Below the pieces are notes generated by a model. It saw only the letters and a program-made list of their open reading frames with translations. It was not told the DNA's origin and ran no database searches. The translations under genes and the position numbers were made by a program. A stretch of 64,000 nucleotides of DNA. Origin: VAZQ01 sp040510075 (GTDB lineage: Bacteria > Pseudomonadota > Alphaproteobacteria > Rhizobiales > Xanthobacteraceae). This document shows positions 15,609 through 24,100 of this stretch, in pieces (positions within the stretch are counted from its first letter, which is position 1; the number at the start of each line of letters is the position of its first letter). The stretch spans positions 17,290 through 81,289 of the forward strand of contig JBEVJT010000113.1 in the NCBI GenBank assembly GCA_040510075.1. Direction: 5' to 3'.

Positions 15609-16270
15609 GCCCGCTTTTCGCTCTGCTGCGCCGCGACCTGAAGCTGGCCGTGCGCGCCGGTGGAGGCGCGGCCATCGGCGTTCTGTTTTTTCTGATCGTG
15701 GTCACGCTCGCTGCGTTCGCGATCGGGCCCGATCTTGCATTGCTAGCGCGCATAGGCCCCGCGATTCTGTGGCTCGGCGCTCTCCTTTCCACCCTGCTTG
15801 GGTTCGACCGGCTACTGTCGCTTGATTACGAGGACGGCTCTCTCGATCAGATGCTTCTCGCCCGTGTCCCGCTGGAGCTCGCGCTATGCACGAAGGTGCT
15901 GGCGCATTGGGCGAGTAGCGAGTTGCCGCTGATCATTGCTACCCCAATGCTTGGTGTGCTTCTGAATGTGGATCCGGTTGGAAGCGCCGCCGTTGCACTC
16001 ACGATGCTGGTAGGCACGCCCGCCCTGACTTTCATCGGCTTGATCGGAGCCGCCCTGACTGTGTCCTTGAGGCGTGGCGGTCTGCTGCTGGCGGTTCTGG
16101 TACTTCCCTTCAATATCCCGGTTCTCATCTTTGGGGTCGCCGCCTCGACTGCCGCGCTCTCCGGCCTGCCGTTCGCCGCGCCTCTCGGTATTCTCCTCGC
16201 AATAACGCTGGTCAGCGCGGTGATCGGCCCAGTTGCAGTGGCGGTCGCGTTGCGGCAGGGCATGGATTGA
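15605..16270 (+). CDS. ccmB: Heme exporter permease CcmB
   Basis: Membrane subunit of the CcmAB complex. Seen: 221 residues, about six hydrophobic segments, the N-terminal LLRRDLKLAVRAGGGAAIGV and the family stretch LDYEDGSLDQMLLARVPLEL near residues 75-95 followed by KVLAHW. It starts with GTG inside the ccmA stop, and ccmC follows 25 bases downstream. Confidence 0.95.
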   Translation: MSPLFALLRRDLKLAVRAGGGAAIGVLFFLIVVTLAAFAIGPDLALLARIGPAILWLGALLSTLLGFDRLLSLDYEDGSLDQMLLARVPLELALCTKVLAHWASSELPLIIATPMLGVLLNVDPVGSAAVALTMLVGTPALTFIGLIGAALTVSLRRGGLLLAVLVLPFNIPVLIFGVAASTAALSGLPFAAPLGILLAITLVSAVIGPVAVAVALRQGMD

Positions 16271-16295
16271 CCTCCATGGCGCAAGAGTACTTGCA

Positions 16296-17030
16296 GTGCG
16301 ACTGATCGACCTCGCCAACCCTTCCCGCTTTCTTGCATTCAGCGGCCGGCTCCTGCCCTGGCTTGTCGGCGCGACGGTCATTGCCTTCGCGATAGGCCTG
16401 CCTCAAGCCTGGTTCGCTCCGGACGACTACCAGCAAGGCGCGACCGTAAAGATCATGTTCATTCACGTTCCCGGCGCGTGGCTTGGGCTGTTCGGTTGGG
16501 CGCTCATGAGCGCGGCTGCTCTCGGCACGCTCGTCTGGCGTCATCCTCTCGCCGATGTTGCTGGAAAAGCCGCGGCGCCCATAGGGGCCGCCTTCACGCT
16601 CATGTGCCTTCTCACAGGCTCGCTGTGGGGGCGGCCCATGTGGGGTACCTACTGGGTCTGGGATGCGCGGTTAAGCTCTGTACTGGTGCTGTTGCTGATG
16701 TATCTCGCCGTCATCGCACTGTGGCGCACGATGGATGATCCCTCCCGTGCGGCGCGTGCGGCAGCAATATTCACGCTTGTGGGCGCGATCAACATTCCCA
16801 TCATAAAATTTTCCGTCGATTGGTGGAACACGCTCCACCAAGGAACATCGGTATTGCGCCTCGGCGGCCCTCGCATTCATGTGAGCCTGCTCATACCTCT
16901 GATAGCGATGCTGGTCGCGTTCACGCTCCTGTTCATCACATTGCATGTCGCCGCAATGCGCAACGAGATCATGCGTCGCCGCATTCGCACCATGCTGATG
17001 ATGCAGGCAGATGCCGCGGCAGGACGATAA
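16296..17030 (+). CDS. ccmC: Heme exporter protein CcmC
   Basis: Polytopic heme-handling protein that presents heme to CcmE in the periplasm. Seen in 244 residues: six membrane segments, the tryptophan-rich WGTYWVWD at residues 116-123, and the two external histidines in MFIHVPGAW (His57) and NTLHQGTSV (His181). The GTG at 16296 gives VRLIDLANPSRFLAFSGRLL, matching the family start, and is preceded by aagag. A frame open back to 16233 overlaps ccmB and is not needed. Confidence 0.95.
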   Translation: MRLIDLANPSRFLAFSGRLLPWLVGATVIAFAIGLPQAWFAPDDYQQGATVKIMFIHVPGAWLGLFGWALMSAAALGTLVWRHPLADVAGKAAAPIGAAFTLMCLLTGSLWGRPMWGTYWVWDARLSSVLVLLLMYLAVIALWRTMDDPSRAARAAAIFTLVGAINIPIIKFSVDWWNTLHQGTSVLRLGGPRIHVSLLIPLIAMLVAFTLLFITLHVAAMRNEIMRRRIRTMLMMQADAAAGR

Positions 17031-17031
17031 C

Positions 17032-17235
17032 GTGGAGCTTGGACCGTATGCCGCCTCCATCGTAAGCGCCTATGCGGCTGCGGTTGCGATCGTCGCAGGA
17101 TTGATCCTCTGGGTCGTGCTCGACGGTCGCCGATTGCAACGCATGCTGGAGCAAGCCGAACACAAAGGTTGGACGCGACGCTCCGCGCGCGAAGATGAAG
17201 GGGAGAGGTGTGAGCGCACCGGAAAAAACTTCTGA
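17032..17235 (+). CDS. ccmD: Heme exporter protein CcmD
   Basis: Small single-span subunit that stabilises CcmC-CcmE and releases holo-CcmE. Seen: 67 residues, ELGPYAASIVSAYAAAVAIV leading into the membrane helix, then DGRRLQRMLEQAEHKG, the usual CcmD pattern. The GTG at 17032 is one base after the ccmC stop codon and follows cagga; an ATG at 17011 would add seven residues. The 3' end overlaps ccmG by about 40 bases. Confidence 0.9.
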   Translation: MELGPYAASIVSAYAAAVAIVAGLILWVVLDGRRLQRMLEQAEHKGWTRRSAREDEGERCERTGKNF

Positions 17236-17842
17236 TATTGCGCCCGCGCCGGGGATGCGGCGCCCTGGCTGGGTCTCGCGTCTCATTGTGTTGGTACCCC
17301 TGCTCGCATTCGGGGCGCTCGCGGCGCTGTTCTTCTTCCGGCTCGGCGTGGGCGATCCATCACGCATTCCCTCGGCGCTGATCGGACAGCCCGCACCTCG
17401 GCTGGCGCTGGCTGCGCTCCCGGGTCTCGATCGCAATGGCGTTCCCGTCCCGGGGCTCGATGCTGCAAGTTTCAAGGGAGAAGTGACGGTGCTCAATGTG
17501 TGGGCCTCCTGGTGCGTGCCCTGCCGCGACGAAGCTCCGTTTCTCATGCAGCTTGCAACCAACTCGCGCATCCGCCTCGTCGGCATGAACTACAAGGACC
17601 AGCCGGACAACGCCCGCCGGTTTCTCGGCCAGTATGGCAATCCCTACGTTGCCAATGGCGTGGACGCGAACGGCCGCGCCGGCATCGAATGGGGCGTATA
17701 CGGCGTTCCGGAAACCTTCGTGGTCGATCGCGGCGGGATTGTTGCCTACAAACTCATTGGCCCGATCACGTCCGACAATCTGGAAAAGAATCTGCGGCCG
17801 GCCATCGAAAAAGCGCTTGCCGCCCCCGCGCAGTCGTCGTGA
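17195..17842 (+). CDS. ccmG: Thiol:disulfide interchange protein DsbE/CcmG
   Basis: Membrane-anchored periplasmic thioredoxin that keeps apocytochrome c or CcmH thiols reduced. Seen in 215 residues: one N-terminal membrane segment (about 28-50), the active site NVWASWCVPCRDE with Cys107 and Cys110, and the cis-proline loop YGVPETFVVDRGG. An alternative GTG at 17210, preceded by aaggggagag, would shorten the overlap with ccmD. Last gene of the cluster; ccmE, ccmF, ccmH and ccmI are not in this window. Confidence 0.94.
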   Translation: MKGRGVSAPEKTSDIAPAPGMRRPGWVSRLIVLVPLLAFGALAALFFFRLGVGDPSRIPSALIGQPAPRLALAALPGLDRNGVPVPGLDAASFKGEVTVLNVWASWCVPCRDEAPFLMQLATNSRIRLVGMNYKDQPDNARRFLGQYGNPYVANGVDANGRAGIEWGVYGVPETFVVDRGGIVAYKLIGPITSDNLEKNLRPAIEKALAAPAQSS

Positions 17843-18017
17843 TCACGCTCGGGTGCGGTCTCCGGCCGAACTCACAAACTCGCAGAATGCCGGCACGAAA
17901 TGACGCGATGTGCCATACCGGCCGTGAGCAGATGCAGCGGGGAGTGCCTTGACAAATGTAGCTGTGTGCCAAGAGAGGGCATGACATGACGCCAAATGGC
18001 GCTAGGGTGCGGTGGAA
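17843..18017. other. Short intergenic region, nothing recognised
   Basis: Between convergent ccmG and the TAXI gene. It contains ttgaca at 17949 but no matching -10 element at normal spacing, and no clear terminator. Confidence 0.4.
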
Positions 18018-19358
18018 TTATTCTGCCGCCATTGACCCAGGCGCATGCGCGCGAGAAGCGATCTTGCGCCGAACGATGTCGATGTGACTGCGTAAATTGT
18101 ATAGCTGGTCCGTGAAGGTTAGCGGAAACCGGATGTGACTGACGGCGTCTTCGATCCGTTCAATTTCGACATTCGTATCCGGTAGAGATTTGGCATTCAC
18201 ATTGGCGTCGAATGAGGCCTCCAAAGCCTTGAGCTTGGCATACCAGTACGTCAGGCGGCGACGCATGACCCACTGGTAAAACACCGGCAGAAAACGGAAC
18301 GTTGGAAGCCCGATGGCGAGTCCGGCCACCAGCACTGCGATCGCTCTTTGCGCATGCACAGAGAGCCATAAGGGCAAATATCTCTGCGTCAGCGACGGCC
18401 CTGACTTGTAAAAGTCGCTGGCGGCAGGAGCGACCGGGTACTCTGGATCGGTGGCGTTAGGAAACTCACCGGCGCGCTGAAAGATATTTGCCCCACCATG
18501 CGCCTCTACCATTGCTTGCAAGAGAACTTGAACAATTTGTGGATGAAGATCGTTACGCACCAACACCTTCACTGTAGTCCCGACGAGCACCACGTCATTG
18601 GGCGGAGTGATGCTGTCAAGATCGATCACACCTTGTGGCAGTACGAGCCGAACAAGTTCCGGGAACACACGAGTGAAAGCGTCCGCCAGGGGGAAGCTCA
18701 TGAGTCGAACCTTGGGATTCCGCAACAAGGAGCTGACCGCCGGCGCATCCGGCGATCCAGCGATCCACACGACATCCACTTTGCTTTCATTGAGTGCCGT
18801 GACTGCCGCTGCTCCTCCGAAAGGAAGCAGCGTGGTCGTCGTGGAATCGACACCGCTCCTGCCAAGGATTCGTTCCGCTGAAAATCGGGTGCCGCTTCCC
18901 ACGGGGCCGACGGCGATGCGCTTGCCTTTGAGCTGTGACAATCGGTCCAACGGCTCATCCGAGGAATAGAAGATCCAAAATGGGTTGGTGTACACAATTC
19001 CCAGCGACAGCACTCCCGGCGCGCGCTCTGCGTCAGAGATGCCTCCGAAAGCGAGGGCAATCTGAACTCCGGAGTTTGGATTCTTCAGAAGCTCGATGTT
19101 GTCCACCGCGCCGTCAGTTTCGCGCAGCTTCAGCTCAACGTGAGAACGCGCAAAAATGTCGCGGTATCGCTGGCCAAAGTATGCAAACGAGGAACCTTTG
19201 AACGCCGTAGCCATCGTAACCGTCGACGGGGGCGCAGGAATGAAATAGATCAGCAGCAGCGAGATTGTGCCTACTGCAAGCACGGCCGCAGCTGATGTTT
19301 TGAAGATTTGCCTGCGACTGAATCCCAGCATGCCACTTCCCTGAGCCTCAAATCCCAC
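18018..19358 (-). CDS. TAXI-family TRAP-type solute-binding protein with membrane anchors at both ends
   Basis: TAXI (TRAP-associated extracytoplasmic immunogenic) family ligand-binding protein. Seen in 446 residues: N-terminal membrane segment near residues 22-42, a binding domain opening TVTMATAFKGSSFAYFGQRY, the family stretch LKGKRIAVGPVGSGTRFSAE near 150, a second membrane segment around 340-365 (AIAVLVAGLAIGLPTF), and a predicted cytoplasmic tail with EIERIEDAVSHIRFPLTFTD. No TRAP permease gene lies nearby. The tail makes it unlike a free periplasmic binding protein; a sensory or tethered role is possible. An alternative start is at 19331. Confidence 0.82.
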   Translation of the reverse strand: MGFEAQGSGMLGFSRRQIFKTSAAAVLAVGTISLLLIYFIPAPPSTVTMATAFKGSSFAYFGQRYRDIFARSHVELKLRETDGAVDNIELLKNPNSGVQIALAFGGISDAERAPGVLSLGIVYTNPFWIFYSSDEPLDRLSQLKGKRIAVGPVGSGTRFSAERILGRSGVDSTTTTLLPFGGAAAVTALNESKVDVVWIAGSPDAPAVSSLLRNPKVRLMSFPLADAFTRVFPELVRLVLPQGVIDLDSITPPNDVVLVGTTVKVLVRNDLHPQIVQVLLQAMVEAHGGANIFQRAGEFPNATDPEYPVAPAASDFYKSGPSLTQRYLPLWLSVHAQRAIAVLVAGLAIGLPTFRFLPVFYQWVMRRRLTYWYAKLKALEASFDANVNAKSLPDTNVEIERIEDAVSHIRFPLTFTDQLYNLRSHIDIVRRKIASRAHAPGSMAAE

Positions 19359-19810
19359 CGTGATGAAAGCAAACGGTCTATGCTACCGCGGCATGCACGC
19401 CACGAACGGCCATTTGGCCACGCGCCGAGAAGCGCAATGGATTCTCGCCGTTCATTACCCAGTGCCTCCTTCGGTCTAACCGAAAGGATAGCATATTCAG
19501 CTAACGGCAGGAGACTGCTGCGCCGCGGGATTTCCGTCGCGCCGATGTCGCTGATGGGTCCATTCGCGACAGGCACGAGCCCGGTGACAGGGTCCTGCAA
19601 TGTCTGCTGCCCCGCGAAAGCGGAAGCAAACTCAGTGTAGCGGCATCTGCCGGGGGGGACCTCGTGAATTGACGATATCGCTCGAAACGTGATTCAAGCT
19701 CCAAAACTGGAGTCTCGAAACGTACGCTACAAGCTCGGACAGAGGCTCTTTACTTCAGCCCTTATCTGAATCGGGCGCGCAATCTGGTCGATCGGTTCTT
19801 GCAGTCGGCC
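19359..19810. other. Gene-free stretch of about 450 bases
   Basis: Short frames on both strands lack codon bias and homology cues. A weak hairpin ccttcggt-ctaa-ccgaaagg lies near 19468-19487, upstream of the TAXI gene on its strand. No promoter or operator was identified with confidence. Confidence 0.4.
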
Positions 19811-20455
19811 CTATTCCTCAGCCGCCGGCGCAGCGTATCTCGTCATCAATGGAAACTGCAGGGCCGCGAACAGGAGCGTGAGCGGCAGCACGCCGAAGAC
19901 CTTGAAGCTGACCCATACGTCGGTGGTTTGCGTGCGCCAGACGATTTCGTTCAGCACCGCGAGCGCGATGAAAAACAAGGCCCAGCGGATGGTGAGCTTG
20001 CGCCAACCCTCCTCGGTGAGGTGAAAAACCGAATCGAAAACGGCGCCGAGAAGCGGCTTGCCGAATGCAAGCCCGCCGAGCAGCACGCCGGCAAACAGAA
20101 GATAAATGATGGTCGGCTTGAGCTTGATGAACAGCTCGTCGTGCAGCAGCAGCGTGAGCGAGCCGAAGGCGAGAACGATGAGCATGGTGAGCAACGGCAT
20201 TATCGGCAGGTGGCGCGTGATCGCATATGAGACGATCAGCGCGAGCACCACAGCGGCCATGAATACCGCGGTTGCGACAAAGATGCCGGCGCGCTCGCCC
20301 GACGTGATGCTCGCGGGCAGGAGAGGTCCGATGGCGGGGAGAAAGAGTGCCGGGCGCGCATTGGCGACGAAGAACAGCAGCAAGGGGCCAATATCGAGAA
20401 CGAGTTTGAGCCCAGGATGCAGCTGAGGTTTTTTGCTGCTTGTCTTCTGCTCCAT
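19811..20455 (-). CDS. yciB: Inner membrane intracellular septation protein YciB/IspZ
   Basis: Five-helix inner-membrane protein of the septation protein A family, linked to envelope synthesis and division. Seen in 214 residues: KLVLDIGPLLLFFVANARPA early, a cluster of membrane helices, KLKPTIIYLLFAGVLLGGL, and the C-terminal EIVWRTQTTDVWVSFKVFG. The start ATG (20453-20455) falls one base after the ftsY stop, so it is translationally coupled to ftsY. Confidence 0.93.
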   Translation of the reverse strand: MEQKTSSKKPQLHPGLKLVLDIGPLLLFFVANARPALFLPAIGPLLPASITSGERAGIFVATAVFMAAVVLALIVSYAITRHLPIMPLLTMLIVLAFGSLTLLLHDELFIKLKPTIIYLLFAGVLLGGLAFGKPLLGAVFDSVFHLTEEGWRKLTIRWALFFIALAVLNEIVWRTQTTDVWVSFKVFGVLPLTLLFAALQFPLMTRYAAPAAEE

Positions 20456-20456
20456 C

Positions 20457-21392
20457 CTATTCGACCCCCGCAACGGCGCGCGCGAAGTCCCCGGCCGCGA
20501 ACGGCGCGAGGTCGTCTATGCCTTCGCCCACGCCGACAAAATGCACGGGCAAGCCGTATTTGGCGGCAATGGCCACGAGAATGCCGCCGCGCGCGGTGCC
20601 ATCGAGCTTCGTCATGGCAAGCCCCGTCACTCCCGCAACTTCACGAAAGACTTCCACCTGGGAAAGCGCGTTCTGCCCGACCGTGGCATCGAGCACAAGC
20701 AGCACGGCGTGCGGTGCTGCGGGATCGCTTTTCTTCATCACCCGCACGATCTTGTGCAGCTCATCCATCAGTGCCGACTTGTTCTGCAGGCGCCCCGCCG
20801 TGTCCACGAGGACCAAATCGGACCCTTCACGCCGGGCCTGACTGAGCGCATCGAAAGCAAGGCCTGCGGGATCGGCGCCAGGTGCGCGCGCGATCACCTC
20901 GGTGCCGCTGCGCGTGCCCCAGATCTTGAGCTGATCGATGGCTGCCGCGCGAAACGTATCCGCGGCCACCAGCATCACCGCGCGGCCCTCCGCGCGCGCT
21001 TTCGCGGCGAGCTTGCCGATCGTGGTGGTCTTGCCCGAGCCGTTGACCCCGACCACGAGCACGACGAACGGTTTTGCGGAATCCATGCTCAGCGGTTTTG
21101 CCACCGGCTCCAGTACTTTCTCGATCTCGGCAGCAACCACCGCCTTCACTTCCTCGGCGCTGATGGCTTTGTCATAGCGACCCTCGCCCACAGCCGCTGC
21201 AATCCGTGCCGAAGTTTCAAGCCCCAGATCAGCCCGGATCAGCACCTCCTCGATCTCGGCAATCATTTCGTCATCGAGGCGGCGCTTGGCTACAAGATCG
21301 GTGATCGCACCCGTCAGCGAAGCGGACGTGCGTTTGAGCCCCCCGCTGAGCCGCTGCCAGAAACTGCGCGGGCCTTGTTCGCTGTCGTTCAT
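20457..21392 (-). CDS. ftsY: Signal recognition particle receptor FtsY
   Basis: SRP receptor GTPase that docks ribosome-SRP complexes at the membrane. Seen in 311 residues: NG domain with GTP loop GVNGSGKTT at residues 115-123, DTFRAAAIDQLK insertion-box motif at 145-156, DTAGR at 197-201, TKLDGTARGG at 261-270, and the C-terminal GVGEGIDDLAPF. The acidic A-domain of longer FtsY proteins is absent, which is usual in this order. It is followed directly by yciB; upstream neighbours mtaB and dapF on the same strand are interrupted here by two other genes. Confidence 0.97.
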   Translation of the reverse strand: MNDSEQGPRSFWQRLSGGLKRTSASLTGAITDLVAKRRLDDEMIAEIEEVLIRADLGLETSARIAAAVGEGRYDKAISAEEVKAVVAAEIEKVLEPVAKPLSMDSAKPFVVLVVGVNGSGKTTTIGKLAAKARAEGRAVMLVAADTFRAAAIDQLKIWGTRSGTEVIARAPGADPAGLAFDALSQARREGSDLVLVDTAGRLQNKSALMDELHKIVRVMKKSDPAAPHAVLLVLDATVGQNALSQVEVFREVAGVTGLAMTKLDGTARGGILVAIAAKYGLPVHFVGVGEGIDDLAPFAAGDFARAVAGVE

Positions 21393-21418
21393 GCAGGCGC
21401 CGTGATAGCCATTTCGAT

Positions 21419-22150
21419 ATGACTTCTGAAGAGATAGTGCAGCGGCTTCTGTATCGCGACGGTCTGATGCTGGTGATCGACAAGCCTGCTGGATTCGCGG
21501 TGCACAAGGGACCGAAAGGGGGTGAGAGCCTGGAAGACTTCTTCGGTGCGCTGCGATTTGGGCTGCCGCGCGCGCCCGCGCTCGCGCACCGTCTCGATCG
21601 CGACACTTCCGGCTGTCTCGTTCTCGGCCGGCACCGCAAGGCGCTCGCGGAACTTGGCCGATTGTTCAAGACCGGGCGCATAAAGAAAACGTATTGGGCG
21701 GTGGTGGAAGGCGGACCAGCAGATGCTGAAGGCCGCATCGACCTGCCGCTCGGCCGCAAAGACGCGACGCGTGGCTGGTGGATGCGCCACGACCCGCAGG
21801 GTCAGTTCGCCTCCACGGCTTGGCAGATACTCGGGCGAAGCGTTCTTTCCGATCAAACTCAAGACGGCGATCGTCCCATCACCTGGCTCGCGCTCGAGCC
21901 GTTGACCGGCCGCACCCATCAGCTGCGGGTGCATTGCGCCGCGATGGGGTGGCCCGTGTTCGGAGACAGCATTTATGGAAATGCGCCGCGGCGGGGAGGC
22001 GAGCCCCTGCAGCTGCATGCGCGTGAGATCGTGGTGCCGCTTTACAAGAATCGGGAGCCGATCACGGTGAGCGCGCCCGTACCCCTGCACATGCACGCGC
22101 GGCTGCAGGCCTGCGGCTGGCCCGGCGAGATATTCAAGCTGGTGGATTAA
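21419..22150 (+). CDS. RluA-family RNA pseudouridine synthase
   Basis: Isomerises uridine to pseudouridine in rRNA or tRNA; specificity not deducible. Seen in 243 residues: LMLVIDKPAGFAVHKGPKGG near 17-36, the catalytic HRLDRDTSG at 57-65 with Asp60, IKKTYWAVVEG near 88-98, and the motif III region LEPLTGRTHQLRVHCAAMGW. No S4 domain. The last four bases (22147-22150) overlap the convergent PPOX gene. Located divergently from ftsY. Confidence 0.92.
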   Translation: MTSEEIVQRLLYRDGLMLVIDKPAGFAVHKGPKGGESLEDFFGALRFGLPRAPALAHRLDRDTSGCLVLGRHRKALAELGRLFKTGRIKKTYWAVVEGGPADAEGRIDLPLGRKDATRGWWMRHDPQGQFASTAWQILGRSVLSDQTQDGDRPITWLALEPLTGRTHQLRVHCAAMGWPVFGDSIYGNAPRRGGEPLQLHAREIVVPLYKNREPITVSAPVPLHMHARLQACGWPGEIFKLVD

Positions 22151-22782
22151 TACAGTGTGGCCTTAAGCCGCTCGGGTGCAGTGCGATCGTACTCAGCCCC
22201 GTTCAGCTTGCCATCCGAGAGCTCGGCCAGGATCGTGCCGGTGCTGGGCAGGCTCTGCCGCTCCACGTGACGCGATGCGTCCCAGAGCTTCGAGCGCACG
22301 ATCGCCTTGGCGCATTGGAAATAGATGCGATCGACGGAAACAATGATGACCGTGCGCGGCGCCTTGCCCTGCATGACGAAGTTTTCGATGAGGGCCGGGT
22401 CCCTGGAGATGCTCGCGCGGCCGTTTACCCGGATCGTCTCGCCGCATCCAGGAATCAGAAACAGCAACGCCACGCGAGGATCGTGCAGGATGTTGCGCAG
22501 GGTATCGATGCGGTTGTTGCCGCGCCGGTCCGGAATAAGCAGCGTCGTTTCGTCAGCGACGCGCACGAAGCCCGGGTCATCGCCGCGTGGAGAGCAATCG
22601 AGGCCATCCGGGCCCGCCGACGCAAGGGCAAAGAAGGGAGCGGTCTCGATGAATGCGCGATAGGACGAAGTGATACGATTGGTTTCTTTTATGATCGATG
22701 GCCCGACAGGAGTGCCGTACAGCTGCGTCAGCTCGGCCATGCTGGTGATGATGTGAGCACCGTTGTCAAGATTGTTCGTCAT
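22147..22782 (-). CDS. PPOX-class FMN-dependent flavoprotein, MSMEG_1061 family
   Basis: Pyridoxamine-5'-phosphate-oxidase-fold flavoprotein of unknown substrate. Seen in 211 residues: ITSMAELTQLYGTPVGPSII at the N-terminus, FFALASAGPDGLDCSPRGDD near 50-69, NNRIDTLRNILHDPRVALLF near 90-107, and VNGRASIS; this pattern fits the MSMEG_1061 subgroup. It starts 15 bases downstream of the mtaB stop on the same strand, so the two may share a transcript. The 3' end overlaps the convergent pseudouridine synthase gene by four bases. Confidence 0.85.
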   Translation of the reverse strand: MTNNLDNGAHIITSMAELTQLYGTPVGPSIIKETNRITSSYRAFIETAPFFALASAGPDGLDCSPRGDDPGFVRVADETTLLIPDRRGNNRIDTLRNILHDPRVALLFLIPGCGETIRVNGRASISRDPALIENFVMQGKAPRTVIIVSVDRIYFQCAKAIVRSKLWDASRHVERQSLPSTGTILAELSDGKLNGAEYDRTAPERLKATLY

Positions 22783-22797
22783 GGAGTTGATCCGAGA

Positions 22798-24078
22798 TTA
22801 ACAGGCGTCAGGCGCGGCTGCGAGCAAGGTGCGCCCGTCATGACCGGTGATCGGCACATGCAAAATTGTACCCGAGCGGGCCGCTGCGCCGAGACGAACC
22901 GGCGTGAACTGCTCAGTACGCGCGGTTGTGGTGGATTCCACAAGCACGCGGACCGTTCGTCCGATCTCGCCCTCCAGATGCTGCTGCAGCGCGAGTGTGC
23001 CCTTGTGGCGCAAGCGCTGCGCCCGCTCCTTGATCACGCTGCGTGCAACCTGCGGCATGCGCGCGGCCGGCGTGCCGGGGCGGGGCGAGAAAGGAAACAC
23101 GTGCAGGTGCGTCAAGGCGCATGCGTCGATCAGTTCAAGAGAACGAGTGAACATGCGCTCGCTCTCGGTGGGAAAGCCCGCGATCAGATCGGCGCCGAAA
23201 ACAATATCAGGGCGCAACGCGCGCAGCTGCACGCAAAAGCCGATGGCATCCGCACGGCTGTGGCGGCGTTTCATGCGCTTGAGCACGAGATCATCGCCCG
23301 CCTGGAGCGATAGATGCAGATGCGGCATTAGCCGTGATTGCGTCGCAAATGCGTCGAACAGATCCCGGTCCGCCTCGACGGCGTCGATGGAGGAAAGGCG
23401 CAGGCGTGGCAGCTCGGGCACGTGCTTCAAAATTTGCTTGACCAAATACCCGAGCCTGGGTGAGCCGGGCAGATTCGAGCCATAGCCGGTGAGGTCGACC
23501 CCGGTGAGGACGATTTCCTGATAGCCGCGCGCACAAAGACGGCGCACTTCTAGCACCACCTCGCCCACGGGCACAGAACGCGAATTGCCGCGCCCATACG
23601 GGATGATGCAGAACGTGCAGCGGTGATCGCAGCCGTTTTGCACCTGCACAAAAGCGCGGGCGCGGTCGCCGAACCCGTCTGCGAGATGGATTGCGGTCTC
23701 CTTCACCCCCATGATGTCGTTGACCAGCACCTTCTCGTGCGGCGGAGCGCCGGGATGTTCAAACGCGCCGCCCCAGTTGCGCCACGGCGTTTCGTTCAGC
23801 TTCTCCTCGTTGCCCAGCACGAGTGAGACCTCTGCCAAGTTTGCAAATCTCTGCGGCTCGATCTGCGCCGCGCAGCCGGTCACCACGATGGGGGTGTCGG
23901 GACGCTCACGCCTGATACGGCGTATGGCTTGATGGGACTGGCGCACCGCCTCCTCGGTCACCGCGCAGGTGTTGACGATGACCGCGTTTTTGATCCCGGC
24001 CTCTTGCGCGCGATTGCGGACCACCTCGGACTCGTAGGCGTTCAGCCTGCAGCCGAAGGTGACTACGTCCACGGTCAT
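22798..24078 (-). CDS. mtaB: tRNA (t6A37) methylthiotransferase MtaB
   Basis: Radical-SAM enzyme converting t6A37 to ms2t6A37 in tRNAs. Seen in 426 residues: N-terminal UPF0004 cysteines Cys10, Cys38 and Cys69 (VVTFGCRLN, VNTCAVTEEA, VTGCAAQ), radical-SAM Cys150/Cys154/Cys157 in NGCDHRCTFCIIPYGRG, and TRAM-like C-terminal segment. The start MTVDVVTFGCRLNAYESEV and the VTEEAVRQSHQ motif mark the MtaB rather than MiaB branch. It follows dapF by 22 bases, a common pairing in this order. Confidence 0.95.
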   Translation of the reverse strand: MTVDVVTFGCRLNAYESEVVRNRAQEAGIKNAVIVNTCAVTEEAVRQSHQAIRRIRRERPDTPIVVTGCAAQIEPQRFANLAEVSLVLGNEEKLNETPWRNWGGAFEHPGAPPHEKVLVNDIMGVKETAIHLADGFGDRARAFVQVQNGCDHRCTFCIIPYGRGNSRSVPVGEVVLEVRRLCARGYQEIVLTGVDLTGYGSNLPGSPRLGYLVKQILKHVPELPRLRLSSIDAVEADRDLFDAFATQSRLMPHLHLSLQAGDDLVLKRMKRRHSRADAIGFCVQLRALRPDIVFGADLIAGFPTESERMFTRSLELIDACALTHLHVFPFSPRPGTPAARMPQVARSVIKERAQRLRHKGTLALQQHLEGEIGRTVRVLVESTTTARTEQFTPVRLGAAARSGTILHVPITGHDGRTLLAAAPDAC

Positions 24079-24100
24079 CGCGGGCGGTTCCGGAGCAGCA

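Noticed and set aside
17949..17980. Promoter with ttgaca in the ccmG-TAXI gap
   Set aside because: No -10-like hexamer at 16 to 18 bases, and both flanking genes converge here.
19271..19640. Two overlapping frames, one on each strand, between the TAXI gene and yciB
   Set aside because: About 110 codons each, no Shine-Dalgarno site, no motif, and each overlaps the other or the TAXI 5' end.
22267..23313. Plus-strand frame of 348 codons opposite the PPOX gene and mtaB
   Set aside because: Antisense shadow of conserved genes.
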